Source of the DNA: Burkholderia sp. BCC0322
GTDB lineage: Bacteria > Pseudomonadota > Gammaproteobacteria > Burkholderiales > Burkholderiaceae
DNA length: 64,000 nt
Reading direction: 5' to 3'
Assembly (NCBI RefSeq): GCF_902833045.1
Contig: NZ_CADFDU010000001.1
Span: forward strand, 761,927 to 825,926
The stretch's first letter is position 1. Each line of letters starts with the position of its first letter. A program made the translations under genes and the position numbers. The notes under the pieces were generated by a model. It did no database searches, was not told where the DNA came from, and was given only the letters and a program-made list of their open reading frames with translations. Below, in pieces: positions 26,620-34,992 of the stretch.

Positions 26620-28577
26620 GCCTGTTCTCCCGACGGTGTTTTTACGGGAGCGCCGTGCTGCGCCGCCGGATCGCCGTCGCGTGCGCGTGCGAGTTCGACG
26701 AAGCGCGAGTGCCGCGAGAGTTCGGCGGTAATCTCCGCATCGCACGCGATGAAGTAGGCCACGTTCGATCGGGCGCCCCGCCGCACCACATCCTGCTCGT
26801 CCTGGGTGAGCGGCCGTCCGACCGCGACGTTCAACGTGCCGTCGTCCGCCGTCGAAAACGGGATGGCGCGGTACGCGTACTGCAGTTCGAATGCCAGTGA
26901 ATCCGCGAAGTGGCCCACCGCGACGTTGCCGAGGCTCACCCGGGGCAACTCCGCCTGCTCGGCGATCGCATCCGCCAGCGATTCGGCGGATATCGCGCAG
27001 CCTTCGACCAGAAGTTCACCGAGCCGCTTGCCGCAGGTCAGTTGTTTCTCGAGGCTCGCCTGCAATTGCTCCAGCGTGACCACGCCCCAGCCGACCAGGA
27101 TCTCGCCGACTTTCAGGCGCACCTTCCCGAGTGCTTCGTTGGACAGGTAGGTATGACTGGTCTTGTCCCAGGCGATGGGCTTGCCGGTCGCGAGGTGGCG
27201 GATATAGATGCGCCACGCACGGCAAACCGCGTAGAAGTTGATCAGGTTGTTGACGAACATCCGCGGTATGGAGAGCAGCCCCTGGGTCGGGCCGTTCAGC
27301 TTGCTGACGAAATGGAAGCGCTGCCCGGCGCGCGCAAACAGCATCGCGGTGTTGATCCACAGCAGCGGCATGACCCAGTGGGCTGCCATGACGAACGAGG
27401 CGCCGGGCGGGATGACATGGCCGGATCGATGAAGCGCGCCCAGCAACAGGAAGTTGATCAGCACGCCATAGGCAACGACCGAAAACAGCGAAGTCACGAT
27501 GCCCTTGCGATCGTGGAAGAACATGTATCGCATCAGCAGATTGCCTTTCCAGCCGAGCTGCTCCCAGCCTTGAAATGCAATGCCGAGGATCCAGCGCGTG
27601 CGCTGACGGTACGCGGTACGAAATGTTTTCGGAAAATACTCGCGCGTGGCCAGCAGGTTTCGATTGACGGCGCCACCCTGCACACGCTTGTCCGCTGCAT
27701 CGCGCACGATCCCCGTCAGTGGAATGCACGCGAAGGTTTCCTTCATCCCCAGGTCTCTCAACCGAAAACTGAAGTCATAGTCCTCGGTCAGCGAGCTGGT
27801 GTTGAACGGCGCGCCGTTGCGCTCCTTCATCGCCGCTTCGATCGAGCGCCTGCTGTAGCACGATGCCACCCCTGCGCCGGGGACGATGCCGGTCAGCCGG
27901 GCGCGCACCGGTACATCCTTCTGGTGCGTCTCGCTGAAGTCGTCCAGGTAGCATCCGGCGACGAACTCGTTCCATTTCCGCGGCAACGACAGCACGGGAA
28001 GCTGGACCAGGTCGCTATCCGCCAGCGCGTGGTTGAGGTACTTGAGTTCGACCGGATGAATGACATCCTCGCAGTCGTGCATGACGACGCCCGCGAACTG
28101 AATGTGATGGACCGATTCGTAACGCAGGATGGCTTCGATGATCCAGTTCAGGCAGTCCGCCTTGCAGGTCGGCCCGTCGTTCATGACGGTCGCGCGCGTG
28201 ACCCTGCCCGGATACCGGCGGATCATCCGTTCGACCTCGGCGGTAGTCTCGGCATCGTTGTGATAGGTGCCGACGAATATCACGTATCGCTCGTACTCGA
28301 GCGTCGCCAACGTGTTTTCGATCATCTTGGCGATGACGTCGTATTCCTTCCACGCCGGCACCATCAGCGCCAGATGCCGCTCTTCCAGCGCGCGCAGCGT
28401 GCCGATATCAACCGTTTGGGATTTTTCGCGGCGCAGGATGCGACGGATTTCAAAGGACCAGTAGCAGGCGTCCAGCGTGAGGTCATCCAGTGTGCTCACC
28501 AGGATGACGATTGCGGTGACAATGGCGACAAGGTTGAGTGCATATAAATACGCATTCCAAATCATGTTATCCATCAT
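26616..28577 (-). CDS. nfrB: NfrB-like inner-membrane glycosyltransferase with c-di-GMP-binding MshEN domain
   Basis: A 653-aa family-2 glycosyltransferase. It has an N-terminal membrane helix (about 10-30), a catalytic domain with DCED (168-171), TEDYD (264-268) and QRTRW (325-329), and further membrane helices at about 345-460. The C-terminal MshEN/GspE-N module starts at about 488: KVGEILVGWGVVTLEQL, then RLGELLVEGCAISAESL. These match the tandem nucleotide-binding motif, with Cys replacing Gly in the second. E. coli NfrB is reported to be a c-di-GMP-gated glycosyltransferase. ATG 28577 follows GCGGAACAA; the longer frame lacks family-like sequence. Confidence 0.85.
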   Translation of the reverse strand: MMDNMIWNAYLYALNLVAIVTAIVILVSTLDDLTLDACYWSFEIRRILRREKSQTVDIGTLRALEERHLALMVPAWKEYDVIAKMIENTLATLEYERYVIFVGTYHNDAETTAEVERMIRRYPGRVTRATVMNDGPTCKADCLNWIIEAILRYESVHHIQFAGVVMHDCEDVIHPVELKYLNHALADSDLVQLPVLSLPRKWNEFVAGCYLDDFSETHQKDVPVRARLTGIVPGAGVASCYSRRSIEAAMKERNGAPFNTSSLTEDYDFSFRLRDLGMKETFACIPLTGIVRDAADKRVQGGAVNRNLLATREYFPKTFRTAYRQRTRWILGIAFQGWEQLGWKGNLLMRYMFFHDRKGIVTSLFSVVAYGVLINFLLLGALHRSGHVIPPGASFVMAAHWVMPLLWINTAMLFARAGQRFHFVSKLNGPTQGLLSIPRMFVNNLINFYAVCRAWRIYIRHLATGKPIAWDKTSHTYLSNEALGKVRLKVGEILVGWGVVTLEQLQASLEKQLTCGKRLGELLVEGCAISAESLADAIAEQAELPRVSLGNVAVGHFADSLAFELQYAYRAIPFSTADDGTLNVAVGRPLTQDEQDVVRRGARSNVAYFIACDAEITAELSRHSRFVELARARDGDPAAQHGAPVKTPSGEQA

Positions 28578-28740
28578 TTGTTCCGCACTTTTATCTTGTA
28601 CTGGATGATTCCTCCTCGTACCGACGCAAGACGAAACCTTCCCCGTCCTCGTCGCCCCCGTCATGTCCACGCCTTCGCTTGCGCCACGCGAATGCCTGTC
28701 AACCGGAACAGCCCTGTCGACACGCGAGCTTTCCCGATGT

Positions 28741-28774
28741 GAACACGTTGCATCGTGCGCGATGCAACGTGTTC
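28741..28774. repeat. perfect 34-nt palindrome
   Basis: GAACACGTTGCATCG (28741-28755), loop TGCG, CGATGCAACGTGTTC (28760-28774). All 15 pairs match. T5 lies 10 nt beyond it on the plus strand. It could be an operator, or a terminator for an unrecognised transcript. Confidence 0.9.
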
Positions 28775-28998
28775 AGTGGATGACTTTTTGACCGCCCGTT
28801 TCCCGCTTTCCTGCTTCCGTGCCTGCATGCTTGAACGCTTGCAGCGGCTTTCCACCCGGCACCCGCGCGGTGCTCCCCGCGCACCGGCTTCGCGGCACAC
28901 AGATCATGTAGCAAGTCGTGCGCCATCGCGGCGTGACCCTTGAGGCTGCGGGCGGCGCGCGAAGCGGCACCGGACCGGTCCGCCGAATCCGAGCCAAA

Positions 28999-29016
28999 TG
29001 TTTCAGTGCTGAAACA
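28999..29016. promoter_or_regulatory. 18-bp palindrome, activator site candidate
   Basis: TGTTTCAG TG CTGAAACA, perfect, about 365 bp before the sigma-54-like promoter at 29380. Position and TGT...ACA ends suit an enhancer-binding-protein site. No specific protein can be named. Confidence 0.5.
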
Positions 29017-29379
29017 CGCGGCCGATCGACTGCATCACACATCGTTTTCAGACCCACTGGCGGATCGCGTCAGCCGCCCCCGGGAGATCGTCATGCGATC
29101 CCGGTGGTGACTGTCTGGATGGATTGGCGTCGAACCGGAAAGCCGACGCCCGAGTCGTCATTGCGCGTGCATGCCCCCTGTGGAGCGCGCCGCATCGCGT
29201 GCTGCGCCGCGCGGTGATCGACTGGTTTTCCCTGAATCGTACGAACGGGTTTCGCGCGTTTGTCCGATTTGATTCGTATCGCAACCGCGTTGCACGCCTG
29301 AAACGTTTTATCGACGCATTTTCGAAATGTGTCGCTGCGTCGATTTTGTCCTCTTGGCCCTATGCCCATTTGCGACGGA

Positions 29380-29395
29380 TGGTACGGTTCTAGCT
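29380..29395 (+). promoter_or_regulatory. sigma-54-like promoter
   Basis: TGGTACGGTTCTAGCT shows the GG-N10-GC spacing and matches the consensus TGGCACG-N4-TTGCW except for one base in each half. It lies about 155 bp upstream of the small exported-protein gene at 29548 and would drive the downstream EPS enzyme genes. Confidence 0.5.
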
Positions 29396-29547
29396 TGAAA
29401 GTCAAACCATCTCCTCCCGGATTTATTTGTCTGGTTTCAATTGCGCCGCGGAATTTCACGACATGGCGCCCCGATTCCGGATGGTGATTCGCCGTGCTCG
29501 TTTCGTTAACGAGATGAATTTATTTTGCATATCAAAGGATGAAAATC

Positions 29548-29844
29548 ATGCCTTCGCATCGCAAGCAATCTTTTCGAAACGGGTTGAGCACAGCCGGATC
29601 AATCGTCGCATTGATCGCGACGCTCGTCTTTGCCGTCGGCGTTCAGGATGTGGGGGCGCAGCAGACGAGTAATTCCTCTGCTCCGAAGATCAAACCGCCT
29701 CCGCTGCCGGTCGGCTCGGCCCAGATCAACGTGAAAGCAGGGATGTCCGACGAGGATTGGGACAAGGCGTACAAGGAAACGGGGCGCCCGAAGTTCAACC
29801 GGAAGTGGGTCAAGAAATCCAACGGCAATGTGGAACGCGAATAG
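29548..29844 (+). CDS. small exported protein of the EPS locus
   Basis: A 98-aa protein with a signal peptide (ALIATLVFAVGV, cleavage near VGAQ, residue about 37). The mature part is Pro-rich then charged (MSDEDWDKAYKETGRPKFNR). ATG 29548 is chosen because AAAGGA lies 8 bases before it; the in-frame ATG at 29539 abuts that site. It is 12 bp upstream of the DUF2334 gene, so they form an operon. Role unknown; possibly a periplasmic accessory factor. Confidence 0.7.
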   Translation: MPSHRKQSFRNGLSTAGSIVALIATLVFAVGVQDVGAQQTSNSSAPKIKPPPLPVGSAQINVKAGMSDEDWDKAYKETGRPKFNRKWVKKSNGNVERE

Positions 29845-29856
29845 GGAGAAACGGCC

Positions 29857-31497
29857 ATGAAAAAGATCTTGCTCGTCATCGCCCTGCTCGCGGGACTCGC
29901 GCAAATGACATTGCCGGGCACCGCCCACGCACAGGCCACCACTGCCCATACGCTCGTGCTGTACGACAATCCGGCCAACGATCCCTATTCGAAGCTGGGA
30001 CTGATGTACAGCATCATGCTGAGGAACTTGTTGGGCCACTTCAATACGACGGTCGATCTGGTTCCGATCCAGAACTACACGTCCGGAATGGTCGGCAGCC
30101 ACGATGCGACGTTCTATATCGGCGACTACTACAACAACCCGATTCCGACGGCGTTCATGAGCGACGTGATGACCACCACGAAGACGGTGGTCTGGTTCAA
30201 GTACAACCTGTGGCAGCTGGCCTGGAACACGGCCTACACGTTCAACCAGACCTTCGGGTTCAGCTTCCTGGGCCTCGCCGGGATGAACGCGACGCCTTCG
30301 GCGAGCAATCCGAATCCGGGCTTCTACGACACGGTCACGTACAAGAACCTGTCGATGGTCAAGTACTACTCGTATAACGCGTCGACCGGCGTCATCAGCG
30401 CGGATCCGGATGTCGGCCTGACCCAGATCAATTCCACCAAGGCGCAAGCGCTCGTCACCATCAAGAACAGCCAGAGCGGGGCAACCACGCCCTACATCGT
30501 GCGCTCGGGCAACTTCTGGTACTTCGCGGACATGCCGTTTTCCTACATCGGACCGACGGACCGCTACCTGGTGATTTGCGACATCCTGCACGACATCCTG
30601 CAGACCAATGCACCGGTGAATCACCGTGCGCTCGTCCGCCTGGAGGACCTCGATGCCTATACGACGACGAGTTCGATGCAGCAGCTGACGAATTACCTGT
30701 ACTCGAAGAAGATCCCGTTCACGATGGCCACCATCCCGGTGTATACGGACCCGAACGGCTATTACAACGGCGGCGTGCCGGAAACGATCCACCTGGCGCA
30801 GGCAACCGGCCTCAAGACTGCGCTGAACTATGCAATCGCGCGCGGCGGCTCGATCGTGATGCACGGTTATACGCACCAGTACGATTCGACGCCGAACCTG
30901 CAGAATGCAGTGAGCGGGAGCGACTACGAATTCTGGTTCGCCGTGCAGAACCGGCCGGTTGATGAGGACTCCATCCCGTGGGCGGAGGGCAGAATGGCCG
31001 ATGGCCTGGCGGAGTTCAAGACCAACGGCTACAAGGTCGTCGGCTTTGCCGCGCCGCAGTACCAGATGTCGCCGGCCGCATCGACGGCGACAGCCCTGAC
31101 GTTCCCGACCACATTCCAGCGGGCCGTGTATTACACCGCGACCAATCCGCAACTCGGAACGGGCGCCGCCAACCAGGACTTCTCGGCCGGGCAGTTTTTC
31201 CCGTACATCATCAACGCCGATTACTACGGGCAACGGATCGTTCCGGAGAACCTGGGCAGCATCCAGTACAACATCTGCAAAATCGACCCGTTCTCGTGCA
31301 TCTCGTACACGTGGCAGCAAATCGTGACCAATGCGCAGTATGGCCTGGCGGTGCGGGACGGTTTCGCGTCCTTCTTCTTCCATCCGTACTGGCTCGAACC
31401 GGATCTCGGATTGCCGGCGTTCCAGGACTTCCAGAGTCTCATTACCGGTATCACGAATCTGGGCTACAAGTGGGTGGACGGCACGACGGCCAAGTGA
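29857..31497 (+). CDS. DUF2334 polysaccharide deacetylase-like exported protein
   Basis: A 546-aa exported protein with a signal peptide ending AHAQA (about residue 27). The first 230 residues form an amidotransferase-like region; the second half is a DUF2334 domain in the polysaccharide deacetylase superfamily. Candidate metal ligands and catalytic acids are D264 and D266 in RLEDLDAY, and H336 and H340 in HGYTHQY. Such enzymes remove N-acetyl groups from exopolysaccharides. Its position after the small exported protein and near nfrAB suggests action on the exported polymer. Confidence 0.8.
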   Translation: MKKILLVIALLAGLAQMTLPGTAHAQATTAHTLVLYDNPANDPYSKLGLMYSIMLRNLLGHFNTTVDLVPIQNYTSGMVGSHDATFYIGDYYNNPIPTAFMSDVMTTTKTVVWFKYNLWQLAWNTAYTFNQTFGFSFLGLAGMNATPSASNPNPGFYDTVTYKNLSMVKYYSYNASTGVISADPDVGLTQINSTKAQALVTIKNSQSGATTPYIVRSGNFWYFADMPFSYIGPTDRYLVICDILHDILQTNAPVNHRALVRLEDLDAYTTTSSMQQLTNYLYSKKIPFTMATIPVYTDPNGYYNGGVPETIHLAQATGLKTALNYAIARGGSIVMHGYTHQYDSTPNLQNAVSGSDYEFWFAVQNRPVDEDSIPWAEGRMADGLAEFKTNGYKVVGFAAPQYQMSPAASTATALTFPTTFQRAVYYTATNPQLGTGAANQDFSAGQFFPYIINADYYGQRIVPENLGSIQYNICKIDPFSCISYTWQQIVTNAQYGLAVRDGFASFFFHPYWLEPDLGLPAFQDFQSLITGITNLGYKWVDGTTAK

Positions 31498-31603
31498 CGA
31501 CGACGTAGCGACAACCCCGTGCGACCCGCATTGGCAACGCGGGTCGCACGCATTCGCTTGATCGGCTACGATGACGCGCAGGCATGCTTCCGGGGAACCA
31601 GCG

Positions 31604-32572
31604 ATGACCACGTATGCGATCCCGGCCTTGCGCAGGATTCGACAGCGTATGGGCCGGTTCCGGCTCGCAGCACGGCCGGGCTTGCCTGCCGCCGCGCCGC
31701 GTTCGCCTCGCGCGGCGACGCTCGCGGCGATCGGCGCATCGCTCGTGGTGGCCGCCTGCAGCTGGACCGCGCACGACGTGCACGCGGACGGCATCGTCTG
31801 GCAGGTGGACAACGCGACGACCAATCCGTCCGGCAACTGGCAGATACTCGGCATACACGATCTGCTGATTCAGTGGACCGTCGTCGACGATACCGCGTAC
31901 CTCCCCAACACCCGCATCCAGCCTGCCGCGCATCTTCCCGACTGGGAACGTATCGGTCGTGAGCCGTGGGCCCGGAACGTGATCCTGGGGCTCGCCGGCT
32001 ACCAGGACGAAAAGCGCGCGCGCACCCATCTGTCGACGCTGGCCGACCAGTCGCTGGAAGTGGCGCGCGCATCGATCCCGCTGCATGTCACGGGCTACTA
32101 CTTTCCGGCCGAGATCGATCCGACCTGGCAGGACGCGCCCAAGCTCGCCGCGATCCTGCAACGGCTGCCGCGCCCGCTCTGGGTGAGCGTGTACGACCAG
32201 ACCAATATCGGCGGAAAGGCGCTCGCGGAGTGGCTCGCCGCGTGGCTGCCCGCGGATGTCGGCGTGTTCTTCCAGGATGGCTGCGGCGTCTATGCCCGCG
32301 AGCCGTATGTCGCGCGCAGCTACCTCGACGAGCTGGCTGCAAGGCTGGGCAAGCAGCGCGTGCGGGTCATCGCCGAGGCGTTCCGGCCCGCCGAGCGCGG
32401 CGGCTTCCGCTCCGCCAGCGCCGGCGAGTTGAGCAAGCAGTTGCTGGCGTATCGCGGCTATCCGGTCTATCTGTTCGATGGTCCGCACTATGTGTCGGAC
32501 GACCTCACGCGCGCGCTCTCGACGTGGAAGCCCACGCCGCCGCCGGCCGCGTCTTCCGGGACGCCGCACTGA
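31604..32572 (+). CDS. DUF4434-like lipoprotein of the EPS locus
   Basis: A 322-aa protein with a signal ending in a lipobox (SLVVAACSW, Cys at about residue 51), preceded by an unusually long basic N-terminus, so a start further downstream is possible. The mature domain (LLIQWTVVDDTAYLP, VTGYYFPAEIDPTW, DVGVFFQDGCG) resembles DUF4434-type TIM-barrel glycosidase relatives, with candidate acids in the AEID and FQDG strands. ATG 31604 follows GGGGAAC. It is 106 bp downstream of the DUF2334 gene, likely in the same operon. Confidence 0.6.
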   Translation: MTTYAIPALRRIRQRMGRFRLAARPGLPAAAPRSPRAATLAAIGASLVVAACSWTAHDVHADGIVWQVDNATTNPSGNWQILGIHDLLIQWTVVDDTAYLPNTRIQPAAHLPDWERIGREPWARNVILGLAGYQDEKRARTHLSTLADQSLEVARASIPLHVTGYYFPAEIDPTWQDAPKLAAILQRLPRPLWVSVYDQTNIGGKALAEWLAAWLPADVGVFFQDGCGVYAREPYVARSYLDELAARLGKQRVRVIAEAFRPAERGGFRSASAGELSKQLLAYRGYPVYLFDGPHYVSDDLTRALSTWKPTPPPAASSGTPH

Positions 32573-32880
32573 TCCGGCGCGATTCCGGCAAGCGGGGCAG
32601 GGCGGGCGCATCGCGAAACAATCGGCGGGATTGCCTTTCCGCCGGCAACACACGCCCGAAACCCGGTGCCGCCGCGCCGAAGGACGGGGCGTTTCGCCGC
32701 TCCCGCCCACGCCCCATGTGATGACCAAACCGCAAGACCTAGTGCATAGATATCGTTTGCCGCGGCCTTAATGACTCTCGACAATCGTGACTCGATTTCA
32801 CCGCCGCGGCGCCAGAAGCGCCGCGGTGGGCGGTCTCCGGCGGCTATCCCGGCCGTCCGCGCCATCCAGCTCACGACGAC
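32573..32880. other. intergenic region, 308 bp
   Basis: No gene seen. CGGCGG and CCGCCG near 32621-32645 could form a stem after the lipoprotein gene. The region before 32881 has no clear Shine-Dalgarno sequence for the aminotransferase ATG. Confidence 0.5.
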
Positions 32881-34080
32881 ATGTACGCGTTCACTCCCTC
32901 ATTCCAGAATCCCGCCGGCTCGCCGATCCGCGAACTGTTCAAGTATCTGTCCGAACCGGGCATGATTTCCTTCGCAGGCGGCTATCCGGCCAGCGACCTG
33001 TTCGACGTCGACGGCCTGGACGCAGCCGCCGAGCGTGCGTACGCGCAGCCCGTGCGCTGCCTGCAATACGGCCCGACCGACGGACTCGCCGAACTGAAGC
33101 AGCAACTGATCGCGCTGATGGGGCGCCGCGGCGTGGCGTGCACGCCGGCCGAACTGCTCGTCACGACCGGTTCGCAGCAGGGCCTCGACCTGCTGCTGCG
33201 CGTGATGGTGTCGCCCGGCGACGTCGTGCTGACCGAGCAGCCGGCCTATCCGGCGACGCTGCAGGCGATGCGTCTGCAGCAGGCGCGCATCGTGACGATT
33301 CCGGTCGACGGCGCGGGCCTCGACGTCGATCGTCTCGGCGAACAGCTTGCGTCCGGCGCGATCGCGCAGCCGAAGCTGCTCTATACGGTGCCGACCTTCG
33401 CGAACCCGACGGGCGCGACGCTCACGCGCGAGCGCCGGCTGAAGCTGCTGCGTCTCGCCGTGCAATACCGCTTCCTGATCGTCGAGGACGATCCGTACGG
33501 CGACCTGCGTTTCGCGGGCGAAGCCGTGCCGTCGATGCTCGCGCTCGCCGATCACGTGGACGGCGCGCGCGACTGGATCGTGCACTTCGCGAGCCTGTCG
33601 AAGATCGTCGCGCCAGGGCTGCGCGTGGGCTGGACGATCGCGCCGGCCGAGATCGCGCGGCGCTGCGTGATCGCGAAGCAGACGGTCGATCTGTGCAGCA
33701 CGCCGTGGACACAGGCGGCCGCCGCCGAATATTTGGCCGACGGCGCGCTCGAACGCCATCTGCCGCGCATCACGGCCGCCTACCAGCGCAAATGCGATGC
33801 GATGTGCGATGCGTTGCGCGACGGCCTTGGCGAGGCGATCGAATTCCACCGTCCCGAAGGCGGGATGTTCGTGTGGGCGCGGATCGGCGCGGTGTCGTCG
33901 GACGCGCTGCTGCAACAGGCGATCGCGAACAAGGTCGTGTTCGTGCCGGGCAAGGCGTTCTTCGCGGACAACGTCGACGCGGCCTCGCTGCGCCTGTCGT
34001 TTGCCGCGCCGGACGTCGACGCGATCCGGGAAGGCGTTGCGCGCCTCGTGCGCGCCTATGGTGCGGCGCTCGCCGCGTGA
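32881..34080 (+). CDS. PLP-dependent aminotransferase, class I/II (2-aminoadipate type)
   Basis: A 399-aa fold-type I aminotransferase. It has TTGSQQGLDLL (cofactor phosphate loop), TVPTFANPTGATL, VEDDPYGDLRF (ring-binding Asp/Tyr) and the PLP lysine in FASLSKIVAPGLRVGW. It resembles the LysN/MocR catalytic domain without a GntR DNA-binding part, a group acting on 2-aminoadipate, aromatic or branched amino acids. A 63-aa gene follows 12 bp downstream and is likely cotranscribed. Confidence 0.9.
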   Translation: MYAFTPSFQNPAGSPIRELFKYLSEPGMISFAGGYPASDLFDVDGLDAAAERAYAQPVRCLQYGPTDGLAELKQQLIALMGRRGVACTPAELLVTTGSQQGLDLLLRVMVSPGDVVLTEQPAYPATLQAMRLQQARIVTIPVDGAGLDVDRLGEQLASGAIAQPKLLYTVPTFANPTGATLTRERRLKLLRLAVQYRFLIVEDDPYGDLRFAGEAVPSMLALADHVDGARDWIVHFASLSKIVAPGLRVGWTIAPAEIARRCVIAKQTVDLCSTPWTQAAAAEYLADGALERHLPRITAAYQRKCDAMCDALRDGLGEAIEFHRPEGGMFVWARIGAVSSDALLQQAIANKVVFVPGKAFFADNVDAASLRLSFAAPDVDAIREGVARLVRAYGAALAA

Positions 34081-34092
34081 GGAGACAGCAAC

Positions 34093-34284
34093 ATGAACAT
34101 CACCGTCAACGACACCGTATCGACGGACGCGGCGCTGGGCGCGGGCGATAGCCGGCCGGTCGCGCACCGGTCGTCGCAGATCAGCGCGGGGCCGCAGTAT
34201 GTGGCCGACGTGCTCGGCCGCTTCGGCGCGGAGCCGGCGGCCGACCTCGGCGACGCGGCGCCGGTCGTACTCGGCTACAACTGA
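34093..34284 (+). CDS. small hypothetical protein after the aminotransferase gene
   Basis: A 63-aa protein with a GAGGAGAC ribosome site 6-12 bases before the ATG and tight linkage to the aminotransferase gene. The sequence is Ala, Asp and Val rich, with HRSSQISAGPQYVADVLGRF in the middle and the C-terminus APVVLGYN. It has no signal peptide or membrane helix. A leader-core split typical of ribosomal peptides cannot be ruled out, but no maturase gene is nearby. Function unknown. Confidence 0.6.
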   Translation: MNITVNDTVSTDAALGAGDSRPVAHRSSQISAGPQYVADVLGRFGAEPAADLGDAAPVVLGYN

Positions 34285-34388
34285 GCCGCACGGCGACGGC
34301 GCGCGCGCGGCCCGAGCCGCACGCGTGCCGTTGCCGCCGCAAACAGTTAAGCTTGCGCGATCGCAACCCGCACGATCGCCGCTCCGTC

Positions 34389-34976
34389 ATGCCCGCCTCG
34401 ACTTCCGAATCGCTCGTGCAAACGTACGAGCGCCTGTGGTCCTGCCTCGAATCCGGCGTGAGCGCACAGCGCTCGCCGTTCACGATGCTGCAGGCCGCGA
34501 CGCTCGGCGTCGACGGCACGCCGAAGGTGCGCACGATCGTGTTGCGTCAGGTGAGCCGAGCCGACCGTGTGCTGTCGTTTCATACCGACGCGCGTTCGGA
34601 GAAGGTCGCCGAGCTGCGGCGCGATCCGCATATCGCGCTCGTCGCCAACGATCTCGATGCGCTCGTGCAGATTCGTGCGGAGGGCGTTGCATCGATCTGC
34701 GACGACGAAGCGCAACGGCGCGCGGTCTGGCAATCGAGCCGTCCGCATACGCTGCTGCTGTATCGCGCACCGTTGCCGCCGGGTACGCCGGTCGAGTCGC
34801 CCGAAGCCGCGCATGCCGACAGCGCCGCCTCGACCGACGACGGCTACGACAACTTCTGCCTGCTTCGCGTGAGCGTGACGCGCATCGACTGGCTCGAACT
34901 CGCGCGCGCCGGCCATCGCCGCGCGGTGTTCGACCTGCACGAAGGCGGCTACGAAGGCCGCTGGATCGCGCCCTGA
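34389..34976 (+). CDS. pyridoxamine 5'-phosphate oxidase-like FMN protein (Alr4036 type)
   Basis: A 195-aa protein of the split-barrel FMN-binding superfamily. QRSPFTMLQAATLGVDGTPKVRTIVLR and LSFHTDARSEKV form the FMN-binding half, and the C-terminal WLELARAGHRRAVFD matches the Alr4036/PNPOx-like group. ATG 34389 follows a weak site, so the start is tentative. Placement after an aminotransferase gene could hint at vitamin B6 metabolism, but it may be a general flavin reductase. Confidence 0.8.
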   Translation: MPASTSESLVQTYERLWSCLESGVSAQRSPFTMLQAATLGVDGTPKVRTIVLRQVSRADRVLSFHTDARSEKVAELRRDPHIALVANDLDALVQIRAEGVASICDDEAQRRAVWQSSRPHTLLLYRAPLPPGTPVESPEAAHADSAASTDDGYDNFCLLRVSVTRIDWLELARAGHRRAVFDLHEGGYEGRWIAP

Positions 34977-34992
34977 CGCCGCCGAATGTCGC

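Larger units (their letters stand above)
28578..29547. other. 970-bp intergenic region between divergent EPS operons
   Basis: No convincing gene on either strand. It holds a perfect 34-nt palindrome (28741-28774), an 18-bp palindrome (28999-29016) and a sigma-54-like promoter (29380-29395). The stretch at 29230-29540 is noticeably AT-richer. Long regulatory spacers of this kind are typical of operons controlled by remote activator binding. Confidence 0.6.

Noticed and set aside
29599-31854. 751-codon minus-strand frame over the DUF2334 gene
   Set aside because: It spans several genes and intergenic DNA antisense, with no motif. The plus-strand proteins have signal peptides and catalytic motifs.
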